24,246 nt of DNA from JAIBBG01 sp046304755. Its GTDB lineage: Bacteria; Bacteroidota; Bacteroidia; Flavobacteriales_D; Sanyastnellaceae. Below the pieces are notes generated by a model, which saw only the letters and a program-made list of their open reading frames with translations, ran no database searches and was not told the DNA's origin. Positions within the stretch are counted from its first letter, which is position 1. Every line of letters begins with the position of its first letter. The stretch is taken from contig JBKCDO010000134.1 in the NCBI GenBank assembly GCA_046304755.1, positions 1 through 24,246 on the forward strand, read 5' to 3'. Made by a program: the position numbers and the translations under genes. Positions 1 through 8,981 of the stretch are shown in pieces.

Positions 1-80
1 AAAGATTCCTGAGGCAACTAAAATTTTCCTTTCGATTCGAAGCTTGAAAAGCTTTTCGAGGCTTCTTTTTATTGAAGCGA

Positions 81-268
81 CGCCTCTTCTCTCTCCGAGC
101 GACGCCCCTTCTCCCTCCGGGCTGCGCCCGGAGGTATGGAAGGTGAAGCCCTCCGGGCTTCGGAGGAAAAAACGTCACTGCTACTAAGCCCGAAGGGCTT
201 GACTTTAGGATTATCCGAGCGCAGCTCGGATAGCCGCCCCCAGCGAACCACCTCCGCCGCCCGCTAAA
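81..268. repeat. Hairpin-rich extragenic repeat, copy A
   Basis: This 188-bp unit is almost identical to positions 8768-8954 in the same orientation, with roughly ten differences by eye. It contains four consecutive inverted repeats, each with a 3-nt loop: 114-122/126-134 (9 bp), 145-151/155-161 (7 bp), 186-191/195-200 (6 bp) and 212-220/224-232 (9 bp). It has no start codon or reading frame that looks like a protein and no transposase. It is best described as an interspersed palindromic extragenic element of REP/BIME type. Its role is unknown; it could be a transcription terminator, an mRNA stabiliser or a non-autonomous mobile unit. It sits just beyond the 3' end of the giant gene. Confidence 0.85.
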
Positions 269-271
269 CTC

Positions 272-328
272 CCAAGCCCGAAGGGCTTGACTTTAGGATT
301 ATCCGAACGAAGTTCGGATAGCCGCCCG
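272..328. repeat. Extragenic repeat, partial copy C
   Basis: This is a truncated third copy that contains only the last two hairpins of copy A (AAGCCC-GAA-GGGCTT, and the 21-nt stem-loop at 300-320) plus the trailing GCCGCCCGC. In the last stem, the G-C pair at 219/225 of copy A is replaced by an A-T pair at 307/313, so pairing is kept although both bases changed. The loop reads GAA instead of GCA. It lies directly against copy A and ends about 25 bp from the stop codon of the giant gene, where it could form the 3' end of that transcript. Confidence 0.8.
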
Positions 329-351
329 CTTTCAAACACATCACGCCCTCA

Positions 352-3300
352 TCACTCCACCACCAACCGCAGCGTTCGCGTTTCACCGCTTTCATTTCGT
401 ATTTGCACAGCATACACTCCGGCAGCAAAAGGCTGCACATTCAACTCCGTGCGTGACGATTGTACTTTGCCTGCGAAGACGACTTCACCTACGGGGTTCA
501 TCACGCTTAAATTGCTTTGAAGCCATGATGAGCTCACCTCTATCCAAGCTCGATTGCGCGTAGGATTTGGATAAAGTATCATAGAAGAGGACTCGCGCTC
601 ATCAACCGAATTCGGAATAATGACGAGGCTCAAACAAACCTGCGAACCCGCGCACCCTTCCGCATTGGTTTCCTGCACGCACACCTCTGCTACTCCGGGC
701 ACAGACCAGATCACCGTGACACTCGACTGCGTATTGGGCAATAGTGCCGCACCCCCCGTTACAGTCCAGGTATAAGTGCTTCCCGGAGTGTCTTCATACG
801 TATACAAAGCCTCCGTAAACTCTGCCGGAGTCTGATCCCCTGTCAACGAATAGGTATCAATGGTCACGCAAGAACCGTCATCACAACTAACACTCGGATC
901 GTAATTACAAGCGTCCGGATCCGTGCAGCCGCCCATCACACAACTTCCATCATCACACCCGGCCGACGCGTTATAGTTACATGCACTGATGTCTGTGCAA
1001 CCGGCCCATGTGCAACTTCCATCGTCACAACCCGCAGAAGGGTTATAATTACATGCTACGATATCCATGCAACCGGCAAATTCACAACTTCCATCATCAC
1101 AGCCCGCTGCCGAATTATAGTTACACGCTTGTATAGAAGTACATCCCGATGCAAGGCATGAGCCATCGTCACAACCTGCCGTCGAACTATAGTTGCAAGC
1201 ATCAACAGCCGTGCAACCCGGATAAGTGCACGAGCCGTCATCTTCGGTTGCAGCGCTGTTGTAATTACAGGCAACAGGAACCGTACAACCTAATACTTGA
1301 CCGTTGCAATTTTCATCCACAACTTCATCACAGTTATTATCGATGCCATCGCATAGTTCCATTGCAGCAACTCCAATAGCGGAGTTGTTATCATCGCAGT
1401 CCCCAGGACTTTGAGATAGTCCCGCACTTAAAGTACACGTCTGCACAGGGCTGTTCGAATCACCATATCCATCCATATCGGCATCAGTATAGTAAATGAA
1501 ATATTCCACTACTTCGATGGTAATGGGGTTACTGGTTGCCTCACAGTCGGGGCCATTCGATGTTGTGACCGAATAATCTCCCGACGTGTTTACGGTAATA
1601 CTTTGAGTGGTGGCTCCATTGCTCCACAAATAACTGAGCGCACCGCTAACGCTTAACGTGACGCTCTGATTAGCGCAAAAACTCGTTGACCCAATGACTG
1701 ATACGATTGCATAGGGCTGCGGTGTCACTGTGACTTGAACGCTCTCTGATGTGCCTGTGCATCCACCACTGCCCGATACGACCACAGCATAGCTTCCTGA
1801 TTCATTGACACTAATGGAAGGAGATGTGCTTCCATTGCTCCACAAATAGCTTGTTCCGGCGGAAGCCGTTAAAGTGACACTCTGCCCCTCGCAGATCGTT
1901 GTATTGCCCGATGCCGTTATTGAAGCATCGATGGTACTGAAGACCTCGACATGAATGGTGTTCGATTGCAAAGCACATCCTGAGGCATTTGTTACCGTTA
2001 CGAAATAATCACCACTTGCAACAGCCATTAGGGCCTGTGATGTCGAGCCTGTATTCCAGTTATAGGCGCTACCGGCGCTAGAAGTCAACTGCACACTCAG
2101 CCCTTCGCAGAAGGTTGTCGGACCGTTAGCAGTAATCACAGGCGCATTTGCAGGCGCATTCGATACATTGGTAATCGCCGAAGTTGCCGTGCATCCGGAG
2201 GCACTCGTGACCGTGACAGAGTATGCTCCAGGCATTGTTGCGGTTACACTTTGAGCGGTCGTTCCATTATTCCACAAGTACGTATAACCTGCAGGAGCTG
2301 ATAAGGTCACGCTTCCTCCGGGACAAAGTTGTGTTGATCCTGACGCTGCAATTGTTGCTGTTGGCACAGCGTCAATCACAACAGTCGCGGTAGCTTGCGA
2401 ATTACACGATGTCCCTTGTGAAGGCGTATAGGTAACCAAGTAAATGCCGGGCGCACTTAAAGAAGGAACTATTGCTCCGGCATTGCTGATGGAAAGGCCT
2501 GCCAGTGAGGAAGAAAACTCTCCTCCCGCAACACCTAACAATAGTGGCAACTGTGCTACGGTTTGTGAAACGCAGAAGGGTGATGAATACGCAATCGTTG
2601 TGGGGGCACCCTCATTTACTGTTATAGATACCACCGAAAAATCGCTACCGCAAGTCGAACCGACCTGGCCCACCGAATAGACAAAATTATAGGTTCCGGA
2701 TGTCAGATTATTCGGATTGAGTGTCCCGATATAATCGTTATTCAAAGTGACGTCGCCTGTCCAAACACCTCCTGCCGTGACACCGGATCCCAAGGCATCG
2801 AACAAACTAATAGCCGGCGATTCAGTGCATACGCTCAATGACAAATCCTCACCGGCAAATACAGCGCCTTCCGATGATTGTGTAATCGTAACATTTTGTG
2901 TATTGGCGCATCCGTTGTCGGCTGAAACGGTTACAGCGTATGTTCCCGCTTGAGTAATGTTGACGGTGCTCGTATTTCCCAAGCCGTTACTCCAAAGATA
3001 TTGTGTACCACCCGTAGCAGTTAATGAAATAGATGATGTGTTGCAATCAAGCACATAGCCGTCGCTGCTCGTAATGGTAACATCAGGTATAGCGAAATTC
3101 TGTGCAATCACTATCGATGCGGTAGCTTCACAGCCATTGGCCTCGGTAGCAGTCACGGTGTAGGTTCCCGGTGCAGTTATCGTAACTAAAGAAGAATTAC
3201 CAAGCCCTTGGCTCCACATGTAAGACATGCCGCCAACCGCTTCAAGCATAACTTCATCTTGCGCACAGGTAAGCACATTCGTTCCGCTAAGATTGTTAAT

Positions 3301-6300
3301 CGCAACAACAGGTATCGCTCCATCTAAAGTAATGGTGATATCCTGCGTGTCAATGCAACCATTGGCTGCCGTCACTGTAACGGAATATGTTCCCGGCGCA
3401 GTTACTGTCACCGTTGCGTTATTCAAGCCATTACTCCAGCTATAAGCAATGCCGCCAGTGGCTGTTAGACTTATTTGGTTTTGATTGCAGCTAAGAACGG
3501 TCGTACCGGTGTTATTGATGATTGATGCAACGGGAGATGTTGTGTTCTCTACAATTGTTATGCATTCAACCGCTTCGCATCCATTCGCTCCGCTAGCGGT
3601 CACGCAATAATCTCCCGGATCCGTTACCGAAATAACCGCTGTATTAACAGTCTCTGGACTCCACTGATACTGAATCGCACCACTTGCAATCAAACTGATA
3701 GATGGCGTATTACAATCAAGCTCAAATCCGTTGTCACTGGTAATAGCAACATTAGGCAAGACACTATCCTCAGTAATCACTATCGACGCAGAACTTGCGC
3801 AGCCATTGGCCGCAGAAGCAGTGACTGTATAAACACCCGGAGCTGTGATAGTCACACTTGGTGAGTTGCCCAAGCCGTTATTCCACACGTAAGATTGTCC
3901 GCCTGTTGCGGTCAAGTTGATACTGTTCGTATTACAGGTAAGTTCGGTTGTATTGGAGTTATTCGTGATAGCAACATTTGGCAAACCACCCGCTGATGCA
4001 ATCGTGATTGACTGCGTATCACTGCAGCCGTTTGCCCCAAAAACGGTCACCGAATAAACACCTACCTGAGTCACCGTCACACTCGGCGCATTGCCCAAAC
4101 CGCCGCTCCAGCTGTAAGCGACACCACCGGTCGCGGTTAGACTAATCGCACTGACAGTGCACGTCAATACAGTAGAGCCGGTATTGTTGGTTATTCCCGC
4201 AACCGGAGGGTTGCCATCTCCGGAAACAACAATTTCCGCTGTTGATCCGCAACCATTCGGGTAGTAGCCATAAACGGAGTAAACCCCAGGCGAAGAAACC
4301 TCTATTGAACTTGTTGTTTCTCCGGTTGACCATTGATAATAAAACGCTCCAATTGCAGTAAGCTGCAATGACTCGCCAGAACAGTTGAGCGCTGTATTTG
4401 ATGAATTAATACTAACTTCAGGAATCGTTAAATCGTCGGTAATCGATATCACATCAACCGAAGAACAACCATTGAATCCAATTGCTGTCACAGAATAAAC
4501 TCCTGCCTGATTAATTAAGATACTTGAACTATTACTGCCATTACTCCAATGGTACTCATCACCACCTATAGCATTGAGAATGATGCTGGGTGTATTGCAA
4601 TCTATTGAGGTAGTGCCCGTGCTTGTAGTTATAGACACATTAGGTGATTGTACATCCTGTGTAATCACAATCGATGCAGTGCTCGTGCAGCCATTGGCCG
4701 CAGAAGCTGTGACTGTATAAACACCCGGAGCTGCAATTGTCACGCTAGGCGAGTTGCCCAAGCCGTTATCCCAACTATAGGTTTGTCCGCCTGTTGCTAT
4801 CAGGCTGATTGCCGTGATATTACAATCGAGCGTTGATACACCGGCGGGGTTTATAATGGCAGCATTGGGTAATTGTCCATCCGAGGTAATCACAATGCTC
4901 GCCTCAGAAGTACAACCATTGGCTCCCGTAACTGTGACAGTGTATACACCCGGTTGCGTAACTACCGCATTGGCGCTATTGCCCAAACCGCCGGTCCAGC
5001 TGTAAGCGCCACCGCCGCCGGCGCCGGAAGCTTGCAATTGAATTGAACTAACTCCGCAGGAAAGGGATGCGGTACCGGTAAGGTTAGTTATGTTGGCCAC
5101 TGGTGCGACAATGTCCTGAACTAAAATAATTTCAGCTTCATTGCTCTGACAGAACGAATTCATATCGATTGCACCTATATAATGGGCACCCGGTTGACCT
5201 AACTCGACCATCCCATCCTCAAGTGGCATGAATGAAGGTACGTAATAAGAATACCAGTAATACGTATAGGATGGGTTGGGATTCAAAACAGTGAGTGTAA
5301 CAGTCTGCAAATCACATGTAAGTTCATTACTGGATGCAATAACTGCCGGTGTTGAAGGCACGGGAGTTAGCAGTATTTGAGCAGTTGCTGTGGAACTGCA
5401 ACCATTGGCTCCATATCCAACTACATTGTAGACTTGGCCACCATAATTATTATCTGAACACCAAGTATCGCCGGTGTACTGTGGATACTGGCCATATATA
5501 TCCCATTCATAACTCACTGCCCCAGTGGCTTGCAAACAAGTACTAGAACCGGAACAGGTAATTTCAGTGTAAGAGCTTGAGTTATTGATTAGCACATTCG
5601 GCGGAGTAATATTCTGAGTGATGCTGAAGTTCGATGAAGCCATACACCCGCAATAATCCTGAAGCTCTACATAGTAATTACCCGGTTGGGTTGCATAGAA
5701 ATAATCGCCTGTGCCAACCAATTGAAACGAATCGTTGTACCAGTAAACATTCCAAACACCACAAGCAGCCCCTGCTTGTGTGTAGAGTAAAATACTGTCT
5801 TCGGCGCAGGTTAGTTCGTAGTTTCCGTTAATAGAATAGGCGTAAACAAAAGGATAATTGGGAGAAGGAATATACACTTCATTCGTTTGTGCGGTGCATC
5901 CATTGGCGTCGGTTACGGTGTAGGAAAGAAAATTGCCATAACCATATTCATAGTAAGTTCCGGTTCCGGAATAAGGAGATGTACCTCCCGCCGCTATTAC
6001 TTCAATTGCAGTCTCACTCCCACAATATCCCTCATACAGAACATTCGCGTACGCCTCCAGTGTGCTGCATGGGTTGATACTGTCAATCGACAAGAACAGC
6101 GTCACCAGACTATCGCAGCCACTCGATGCTTCCACCACCGCTGTATAGGTGCCCGCCGTGCTGAGGGTTTGTCCGTTGAAGGCATAGGTCTGTCCCGGTG
6201 CAATTGACGCGTTCACCGTCTGCTGCAACGCCGGCGAAGGGATGCGTATCTGACGTGTGAACGAAGCTGCATTTCCGCAAACATCCGTAGCACTGTGCAC

Positions 6301-8622
6301 CTCGGTTGTAAGTGTGCCGCAAGCGTCGGTGATGGTGGTGGTGGAAACATCAGCGCTCACCGTGTTGCAATCATTCCATTCGAATACCGGAACATTCGAC
6401 AACGCAGATACTACCAACTGCAAAGTTGTATTAACCGCTTGAGGAGCTTCAATATCAATTACACTGATATTCTGCGTAAACAACGATTCATTGCCACACG
6501 CATCGGCTACCGTCCACGTTCGATTAAACTGATACGAGCAGCCGGAAGGTTGATGAGGGCTGTCGATATAGGTTGGCACTGCTATATCAGAGCAATTGTC
6601 GGTGGCAACCGGCGGGGGTGTTTGAAGGTTGTCGCCGCAATTAAATAAAAACGAAGACTGTTGGTTTCCGGATACTACAGGGGGCTCAGAATCGTAAAAG
6701 TAAATTCGCTGTACTCTTGATGCCGAATTTCCGCAAATATCCCAAATCGTGAATCTTCGCTCAAAAATGTAGGATACACACCCAGAATATGAAACTAAGG
6801 TGTCTATAATAAGTTCTATATCCGAATAGGGATCGCAATTATCATCGTAAGTTGGATAAAAAATAGGGACCACCATGTTACTCGAGCAGCTAACATAAAC
6901 ATCTGCAGGGAATGTCAGAAAAACCGGCGCCTGCGTATCCACTATACTATATCGGACAATCTTCGTTGCCGTATTTCCGCATGCATCCGTAACCATCCAA
7001 GTGCGGATAATATCCGTTCGACAAATCGCAATGGTCTCTTCCACATCTGTATAGGTTAGCTGGTAGGGCTCTCCGCAACCGCCTGATACCGTAGGGGTGG
7101 GATAGTTTAAAACGGTAGCGTCGCATTGATAAGTCTGATTGCTCGCCGTTATTATTAACGGAATCGAAGGAACAACACATGCGCAATTCGTGTTATAGTA
7201 TTCACCAAAAGTGTTACTATTTCCATCATTACAAGGATCTCCGGGAAAAGTGCAGGAGAAATCTTCAATCACAGCTAGTGGATTATAATTGCAAGCTTCC
7301 ACAGCCGTGCAGCCGCTAATCAGTTCCCCCGGAGCGCCCGGCAACGCTAAAGCACTCATGATGCGCGGCGCAGCATAACCTTGAATCGTGTCAATAAACG
7401 TACGAGCCTTCGTTGCCGACATATCGGGATTCAACATTAATCCGTTGGCGTTATTCGTTGAATCAACTAGCGCCGGATTCCACCATTCCCAAGGACTGGA
7501 ATCGTAAATGTTCCCTCCTGTCCGTAAAAATGGATACAATCCGAAATAACCTTGATTTCTCGCATTAGCAGCGTTGGTATAGGAGATTCCCGGCGACCAT
7601 GCTTCAGCATTTGAGAAAACGTCATTGTTATTGAAAGCAGACGCCAACTGTTGAACACCATAAGAGCCCGTAACCTCCAAAACTTCTTCGACCGTGGTAG
7701 GAACGATGATGGTTCCGGTGTTGTAAGGGTCAAAAGGATCCGTTGGAGAATGGAAAGAAATCATCGGTACAGATGTATCCTCTAACCAGGAAATATCACC
7801 CATGGCTCCGCCCATGTTAACCATAACATTAAACGCACTTGAGTAACCCTCGTGATTGGGATACGATAACGTATCTCCATTTATCATACCCACCGTTGTG
7901 CCGTCTGCATTGCCGTTGATTTGCTCAATAATCATTGGGATTGGGCCTGTTCCATAGGGATCCCAATTAAACTTCGGAATCATTGCAAAATCCTCCAACC
8001 AATTATCCAACGTAGCCGCACCCAAAGCGATATAGCCCCCCGATCCTTCTCCCCAAACTGCGATTTTCGAAACATCTATTCTATATGGATTGCCTTGCTC
8101 GGCTTGCGTTTTACGCATAAAACGAACAGCGGTTCTGCAATCTTGCACTCCGCGATAAAACGCATTAATAAAAGTAAAAGCCCTTTCAGGTTCAGTTGCT
8201 GCCAAAGGGTTCCAGCCCATTCGATAATCACAGGAAGCCACAACATATCCCATTCGAGCAAATCGCGAACAAATTTCAACAACAGCACTATCCTTTCGTG
8301 TGCCTCCTGTTTTGCCATTCAAGGGATAAGGCAGAAAATTACCCGAGTGGAAATACAATATCACCGGGCGATTCATTTCACTATCACCGGCGGGCTGGTA
8401 AATATCCATCTTCAACTGTTCGGGAAAAGCTTGATTAAGGACAGAATAGTATAAAACCGTTGCATTGACTCCATAGGTTACCCCGTTCGTTATTTGCACT
8501 TGATTAAAGACTTCCGTCAGGTAACGCTGAGCCGTCAGACGTTGTGCGCCCGTCATTAGCGATAACATCAATGATGCAAAACATAAGGCTCGGCGAAAAG
8601 TGAGCGAGGACAATAGAATCAT
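352..8622 (-). CDS. Giant T9SS-sorted surface protein with hydrolase-like head and adhesin repeats
   Basis: This encodes 2756 residues when started at the ATG at 8620-8622, which gives a clear signal peptide (hydrophobic core around residues 10-24, end near TAQ-32) and lies about 35 nt downstream of a good promoter element. A longer frame to 8727 runs through that promoter and is disfavoured. Order of domains: alpha/beta-hydrolase-like region about 45-425 (FHSGNF at 91-96, WGEGSGGY at 190-197); a Cys unit 437-458; HYR-like domains about 490-795; SprB-like and other Ig-like domains about 850-1170; ten 75-residue repeats 1172-1917; four further PKD/Ig-like repeats 2087-2372; one MopE-like unit 2379-2441; six 24-residue Cys repeats 2445-2588; a PKD-like domain 2589-2668; and a T9SS type A sorting domain 2678-2756 (MILYPNP, AAGVYAVQI). 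The architecture indicates a very long surface adhesin or enzyme on a stalk. The hydrolase may be inactive, because the usual nucleophile position is Gly193. Substrate unknown. Confidence 0.9.
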   Translation of the reverse strand: MILLSSLTFRRALCFASLMLSLMTGAQRLTAQRYLTEVFNQVQITNGVTYGVNATVLYYSVLNQAFPEQLKMDIYQPAGDSEMNRPVILYFHSGNFLPYPLNGKTGGTRKDSAVVEICSRFARMGYVVASCDYRMGWNPLAATEPERAFTFINAFYRGVQDCRTAVRFMRKTQAEQGNPYRIDVSKIAVWGEGSGGYIALGAATLDNWLEDFAMIPKFNWDPYGTGPIPMIIEQINGNADGTTVGMINGDTLSYPNHEGYSSAFNVMVNMGGAMGDISWLEDTSVPMISFHSPTDPFDPYNTGTIIVPTTVEEVLEVTGSYGVQQLASAFNNNDVFSNAEAWSPGISYTNAANARNQGYFGLYPFLRTGGNIYDSSPWEWWNPALVDSTNNANGLMLNPDMSATKARTFIDTIQGYAAPRIMSALALPGAPGELISGCTAVEACNYNPLAVIEDFSCTFPGDPCNDGNSNTFGEYYNTNCACVVPSIPLIITASNQTYQCDATVLNYPTPTVSGGCGEPYQLTYTDVEETIAICRTDIIRTWMVTDACGNTATKIVRYSIVDTQAPVFLTFPADVYVSCSSNMVVPIFYPTYDDNCDPYSDIELIIDTLVSYSGCVSYIFERRFTIWDICGNSASRVQRIYFYDSEPPVVSGNQQSSFLFNCGDNLQTPPPVATDNCSDIAVPTYIDSPHQPSGCSYQFNRTWTVADACGNESLFTQNISVIDIEAPQAVNTTLQLVVSALSNVPVFEWNDCNTVSADVSTTTITDACGTLTTEVHSATDVCGNAASFTRQIRIPSPALQQTVNASIAPGQTYAFNGQTLSTAGTYTAVVEASSGCDSLVTLFLSIDSINPCSTLEAYANVLYEGYCGSETAIEVIAAGGTSPYSGTGTYYEYGYGNFLSYTVTDANGCTAQTNEVYIPSPNYPFVYAYSINGNYELTCAEDSILLYTQAGAACGVWNVYWYNDSFQLVGTGDYFYATQPGNYYVELQDYCGCMASSNFSITQNITPPNVLINNSSSYTEITCSGSSTCLQATGAVSYEWDIYGQYPQYTGDTWCSDNNYGGQVYNVVGYGANGCSSTATAQILLTPVPSTPAVIASSNELTCDLQTVTLTVLNPNPSYTYYWYSYYVPSFMPLEDGMVELGQPGAHYIGAIDMNSFCQSNEAEIILVQDIVAPVANITNLTGTASLSCGVSSIQLQASGAGGGGAYSWTGGLGNSANAVVTQPGVYTVTVTGANGCTSEASIVITSDGQLPNAAIINPAGVSTLDCNITAISLIATGGQTYSWDNGLGNSPSVTIAAPGVYTVTASAANGCTSTASIVITQDVQSPNVSITTSTGTTSIDCNTPSIILNAIGGDEYHWSNGSNSSSILINQAGVYSVTAIGFNGCSSVDVISITDDLTIPEVSINSSNTALNCSGESLQLTAIGAFYYQWSTGETTSSIEVSSPGVYSVYGYYPNGCGSTAEIVVSGDGNPPVAGITNNTGSTVLTCTVSAISLTATGGVAYSWSGGLGNAPSVTVTQVGVYSVTVFGANGCSDTQSITIASAGGLPNVAITNNSNTTELTCNTNSINLTATGGQSYVWNNGLGNSPSVTITAPGVYTVTASAANGCASSASIVITEDSVLPNVAITSDNGFELDCNTPSISLIASGAIQYQWSPETVNTAVISVTDPGDYCVTASGANGCEAVECITIVENTTSPVASIINNTGTTVLSCNQNQISLTATGGIAYSWSNGLNNATVTVTAPGTYSVTVTAANGCIDTQDITITLDGAIPVVAINNLSGTNVLTCAQDEVMLEAVGGMSYMWSQGLGNSSLVTITAPGTYTVTATEANGCEATASIVIAQNFAIPDVTITSSDGYVLDCNTSSISLTATGGTQYLWSNGLGNTSTVNITQAGTYAVTVSADNGCANTQNVTITQSSEGAVFAGEDLSLSVCTESPAISLFDALGSGVTAGGVWTGDVTLNNDYIGTLNPNNLTSGTYNFVYSVGQVGSTCGSDFSVVSITVNEGAPTTIAYSSPFCVSQTVAQLPLLLGVAGGEFSSSLAGLSISNAGAIVPSLSAPGIYLVTYTPSQGTSCNSQATATVVIDAVPTATIAASGSTQLCPGGSVTLSAPAGYTYLWNNGTTAQSVTATMPGAYSVTVTSASGCTATSAITNVSNAPANAPVITANGPTTFCEGLSVQLTSSAGSAYNWNTGSTSQALMAVASGDYFVTVTNASGCALQSNTIHVEVFSTIDASITASGNTTICEGQSVTLTASAGTSYLWSNGSTSPSISVNESGSYAVVVSGSGGCTGTSESVQVTVTPQPYAIVSVIGSTSFCANQSVTLSVSGALSYLWSNGATTQSITVNTSGDYSVTTSNGPDCEATSNPITIEVVEYFIYYTDADMDGYGDSNSPVQTCTLSAGLSQSPGDCDDNNSAIGVAAMELCDGIDNNCDEVVDENCNGQVLGCTVPVACNYNSAATEDDGSCTYPGCTAVDACNYSSTAGCDDGSCLASGCTSIQACNYNSAAGCDDGSCEFAGCMDIVACNYNPSAGCDDGSCTWAGCTDISACNYNASAGCDDGSCVMGGCTDPDACNYDPSVSCDDGSCVTIDTYSLTGDQTPAEFTEALYTYEDTPGSTYTWTVTGGAALLPNTQSSVTVIWSVPGVAEVCVQETNAEGCAGSQVCLSLVIIPNSVDERESSSMILYPNPTRNRAWIEVSSSWLQSNLSVMNPVGEVVFAGKVQSSRTELNVQPFAAGVYAVQIRNESGETRTLRLVVE
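859..1290 (-). repeat. Six tandem 72-bp Cys-rich repeats within the giant gene
   Basis: Protein residues 2445-2588 are six consecutive 24-residue units of pattern GCTxxxACNYNxxAGCDDGSCxxx, beginning at residues 2445, 2469, 2493, 2517, 2541 and 2565 with no length variation. Each unit has four or five Cys, which suggests local disulfides or a metal site. The same motif appears once near the N-terminal third of this protein (residues 437-458) and twice in the lysyl-oxidase protein (residues 154-177 and 467-489). Short motifs of this kind are common in secreted Flavobacteriales proteins; their function is not known to me. Confidence 0.9.
2872..5109 (-). repeat. Ten tandem ~225-bp Ig-like repeats within the giant gene
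   Basis: Residues 1172-1917 are ten repeats of 72-78 residues with consensus P-V-A-I-x-N-x-(S/T)-G...L-x-C-N...I-S-L-x-A-x-G-G...Y-x-W-S-x-G-L...V-x-I-T-x-P-G-x-Y-x-V-T-x-x-x-x-N-G-C. Each has one Cys near its start and one after Asn-Gly near its end, which probably form one disulfide per domain. Some units are nearly identical in DNA over about 100 bp (compare 3795-3895 with 4680-4785), pointing to recent duplication or gene conversion. They would form a rigid beta-sandwich stalk. Confidence 0.85.
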
Positions 8623-8658
8623 GGCAATGGAATAATGGTTGAGGTCAAAGCTTATTCG

Positions 8659-8666
8659 CAAAGATA
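8659..8666 (-). promoter_or_regulatory. Candidate promoter -7 element for the giant gene
   Basis: Read on the minus strand this is TATCTTTG, a perfect match to the Bacteroidota housekeeping -7 consensus TAnnTTTG. The -33 element is weak (ATG at 8687-8689, 20 nt upstream, where TTG is expected). The start codon at 8622 would follow a leader of roughly 30 nt. The placement supports the start at 8622 over the longer frame. Confidence 0.5.
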
Positions 8667-8767
8667 ACCAACCCCGGCGCTGCTGGCATACCTCCTCGCG
8701 GCTGCATTGGCTTTTCGCAAGCAGCACCCTTGATGGGCCGGGGGCGTCCCTATTCCCTCCGGGGGCG

Positions 8768-8954
8768 CGCCTTTCTCTCTCCGAGCGCCGCCCCTTCTCC
8801 CTCCGGGCTGCGCCCGGAGGTCTGGAAGGTGAAGCCCTCCGGGCTTCGGAGGAAAAAACGTCACCGCTACTAAGCCCGAAGGGCGTGACTTTAGGATTAT
8901 CCGAGCGCAGCTCGGATAGCCGCCCTCAACGAACCCCTACCGCCGCCCGCCAAA
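8768..8954. repeat. Hairpin-rich extragenic repeat, copy B
   Basis: This is a near-identical direct copy of 81-268. The same four 3-nt-loop hairpins are present: the 9-bp stem at 8800-8820 and the 9-bp stem at 8898-8918 are perfect, while the third stem (AAGCCC-GAA-GGGCGT) has one broken pair relative to copy A. It lies between the terminator after the tRNA and the promoter of the giant gene. Copies A/C and B therefore bracket the giant gene in direct orientation. Confidence 0.85.
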
Positions 8955-8981
8955 AAAAACCCCGCACATGCGGGGCTTTTT
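8952..8981 (-). terminator. Rho-independent terminator after polA-tRNA
   Basis: The 6-bp GC stem CCCCGC/GCGGGG (8960-8965 and 8970-8975) has a 4-nt loop. On the minus strand it is followed by eight T, which makes a strong terminator about 15 nt past the tRNA 3' end. The plus strand also ends in five T, so it could act in both directions. Confidence 0.85.

Larger units (their letters stand above)
1..351. other. Gene-free region with extragenic repeats
   Basis: I see no convincing gene here. The stretch lies 3' of the giant minus-strand gene that ends at 352 and is mostly occupied by copies A and C of a hairpin-rich repeat, listed separately. Positions 46-57 form a perfect 12-bp palindrome (GAAAAGCTTTTC) just before the repeat, with GAAGC (39-43) and GCTTC (61-65) around it followed by a T run. 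This could be a weak terminator for a gene entering from the left, but the pairing is too short to call. Open frames across the repeat come from its GC-rich hairpins and do not look like proteins. Confidence 0.6.

Noticed and set aside
39..70. Possible terminator formed by GAAGC...GCTTC and a T run
   Set aside because: The outer stem is only 5 bp with a long loop and competes with a 12-bp palindrome; too weak to list as a terminator.
859..5109. Regular repeats that could be taken for a CRISPR array
   Set aside because: All repeats are in frame, encode conserved domains, have no unique 30-40 bp spacers, and there are no cas genes.
8623..8727. Upstream start for the giant gene (35 more residues)
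   Set aside because: It would place a charged stretch before the signal peptide and lies upstream of the perfect TAnnTTTG promoter element, so the start at 8622 is preferred.
81..8954. Composite transposon bounded by repeats A and B
   Set aside because: The flanking units hold no transposase, no terminal inverted repeat and no visible target duplication; the enclosed DNA is one host-type T9SS gene.
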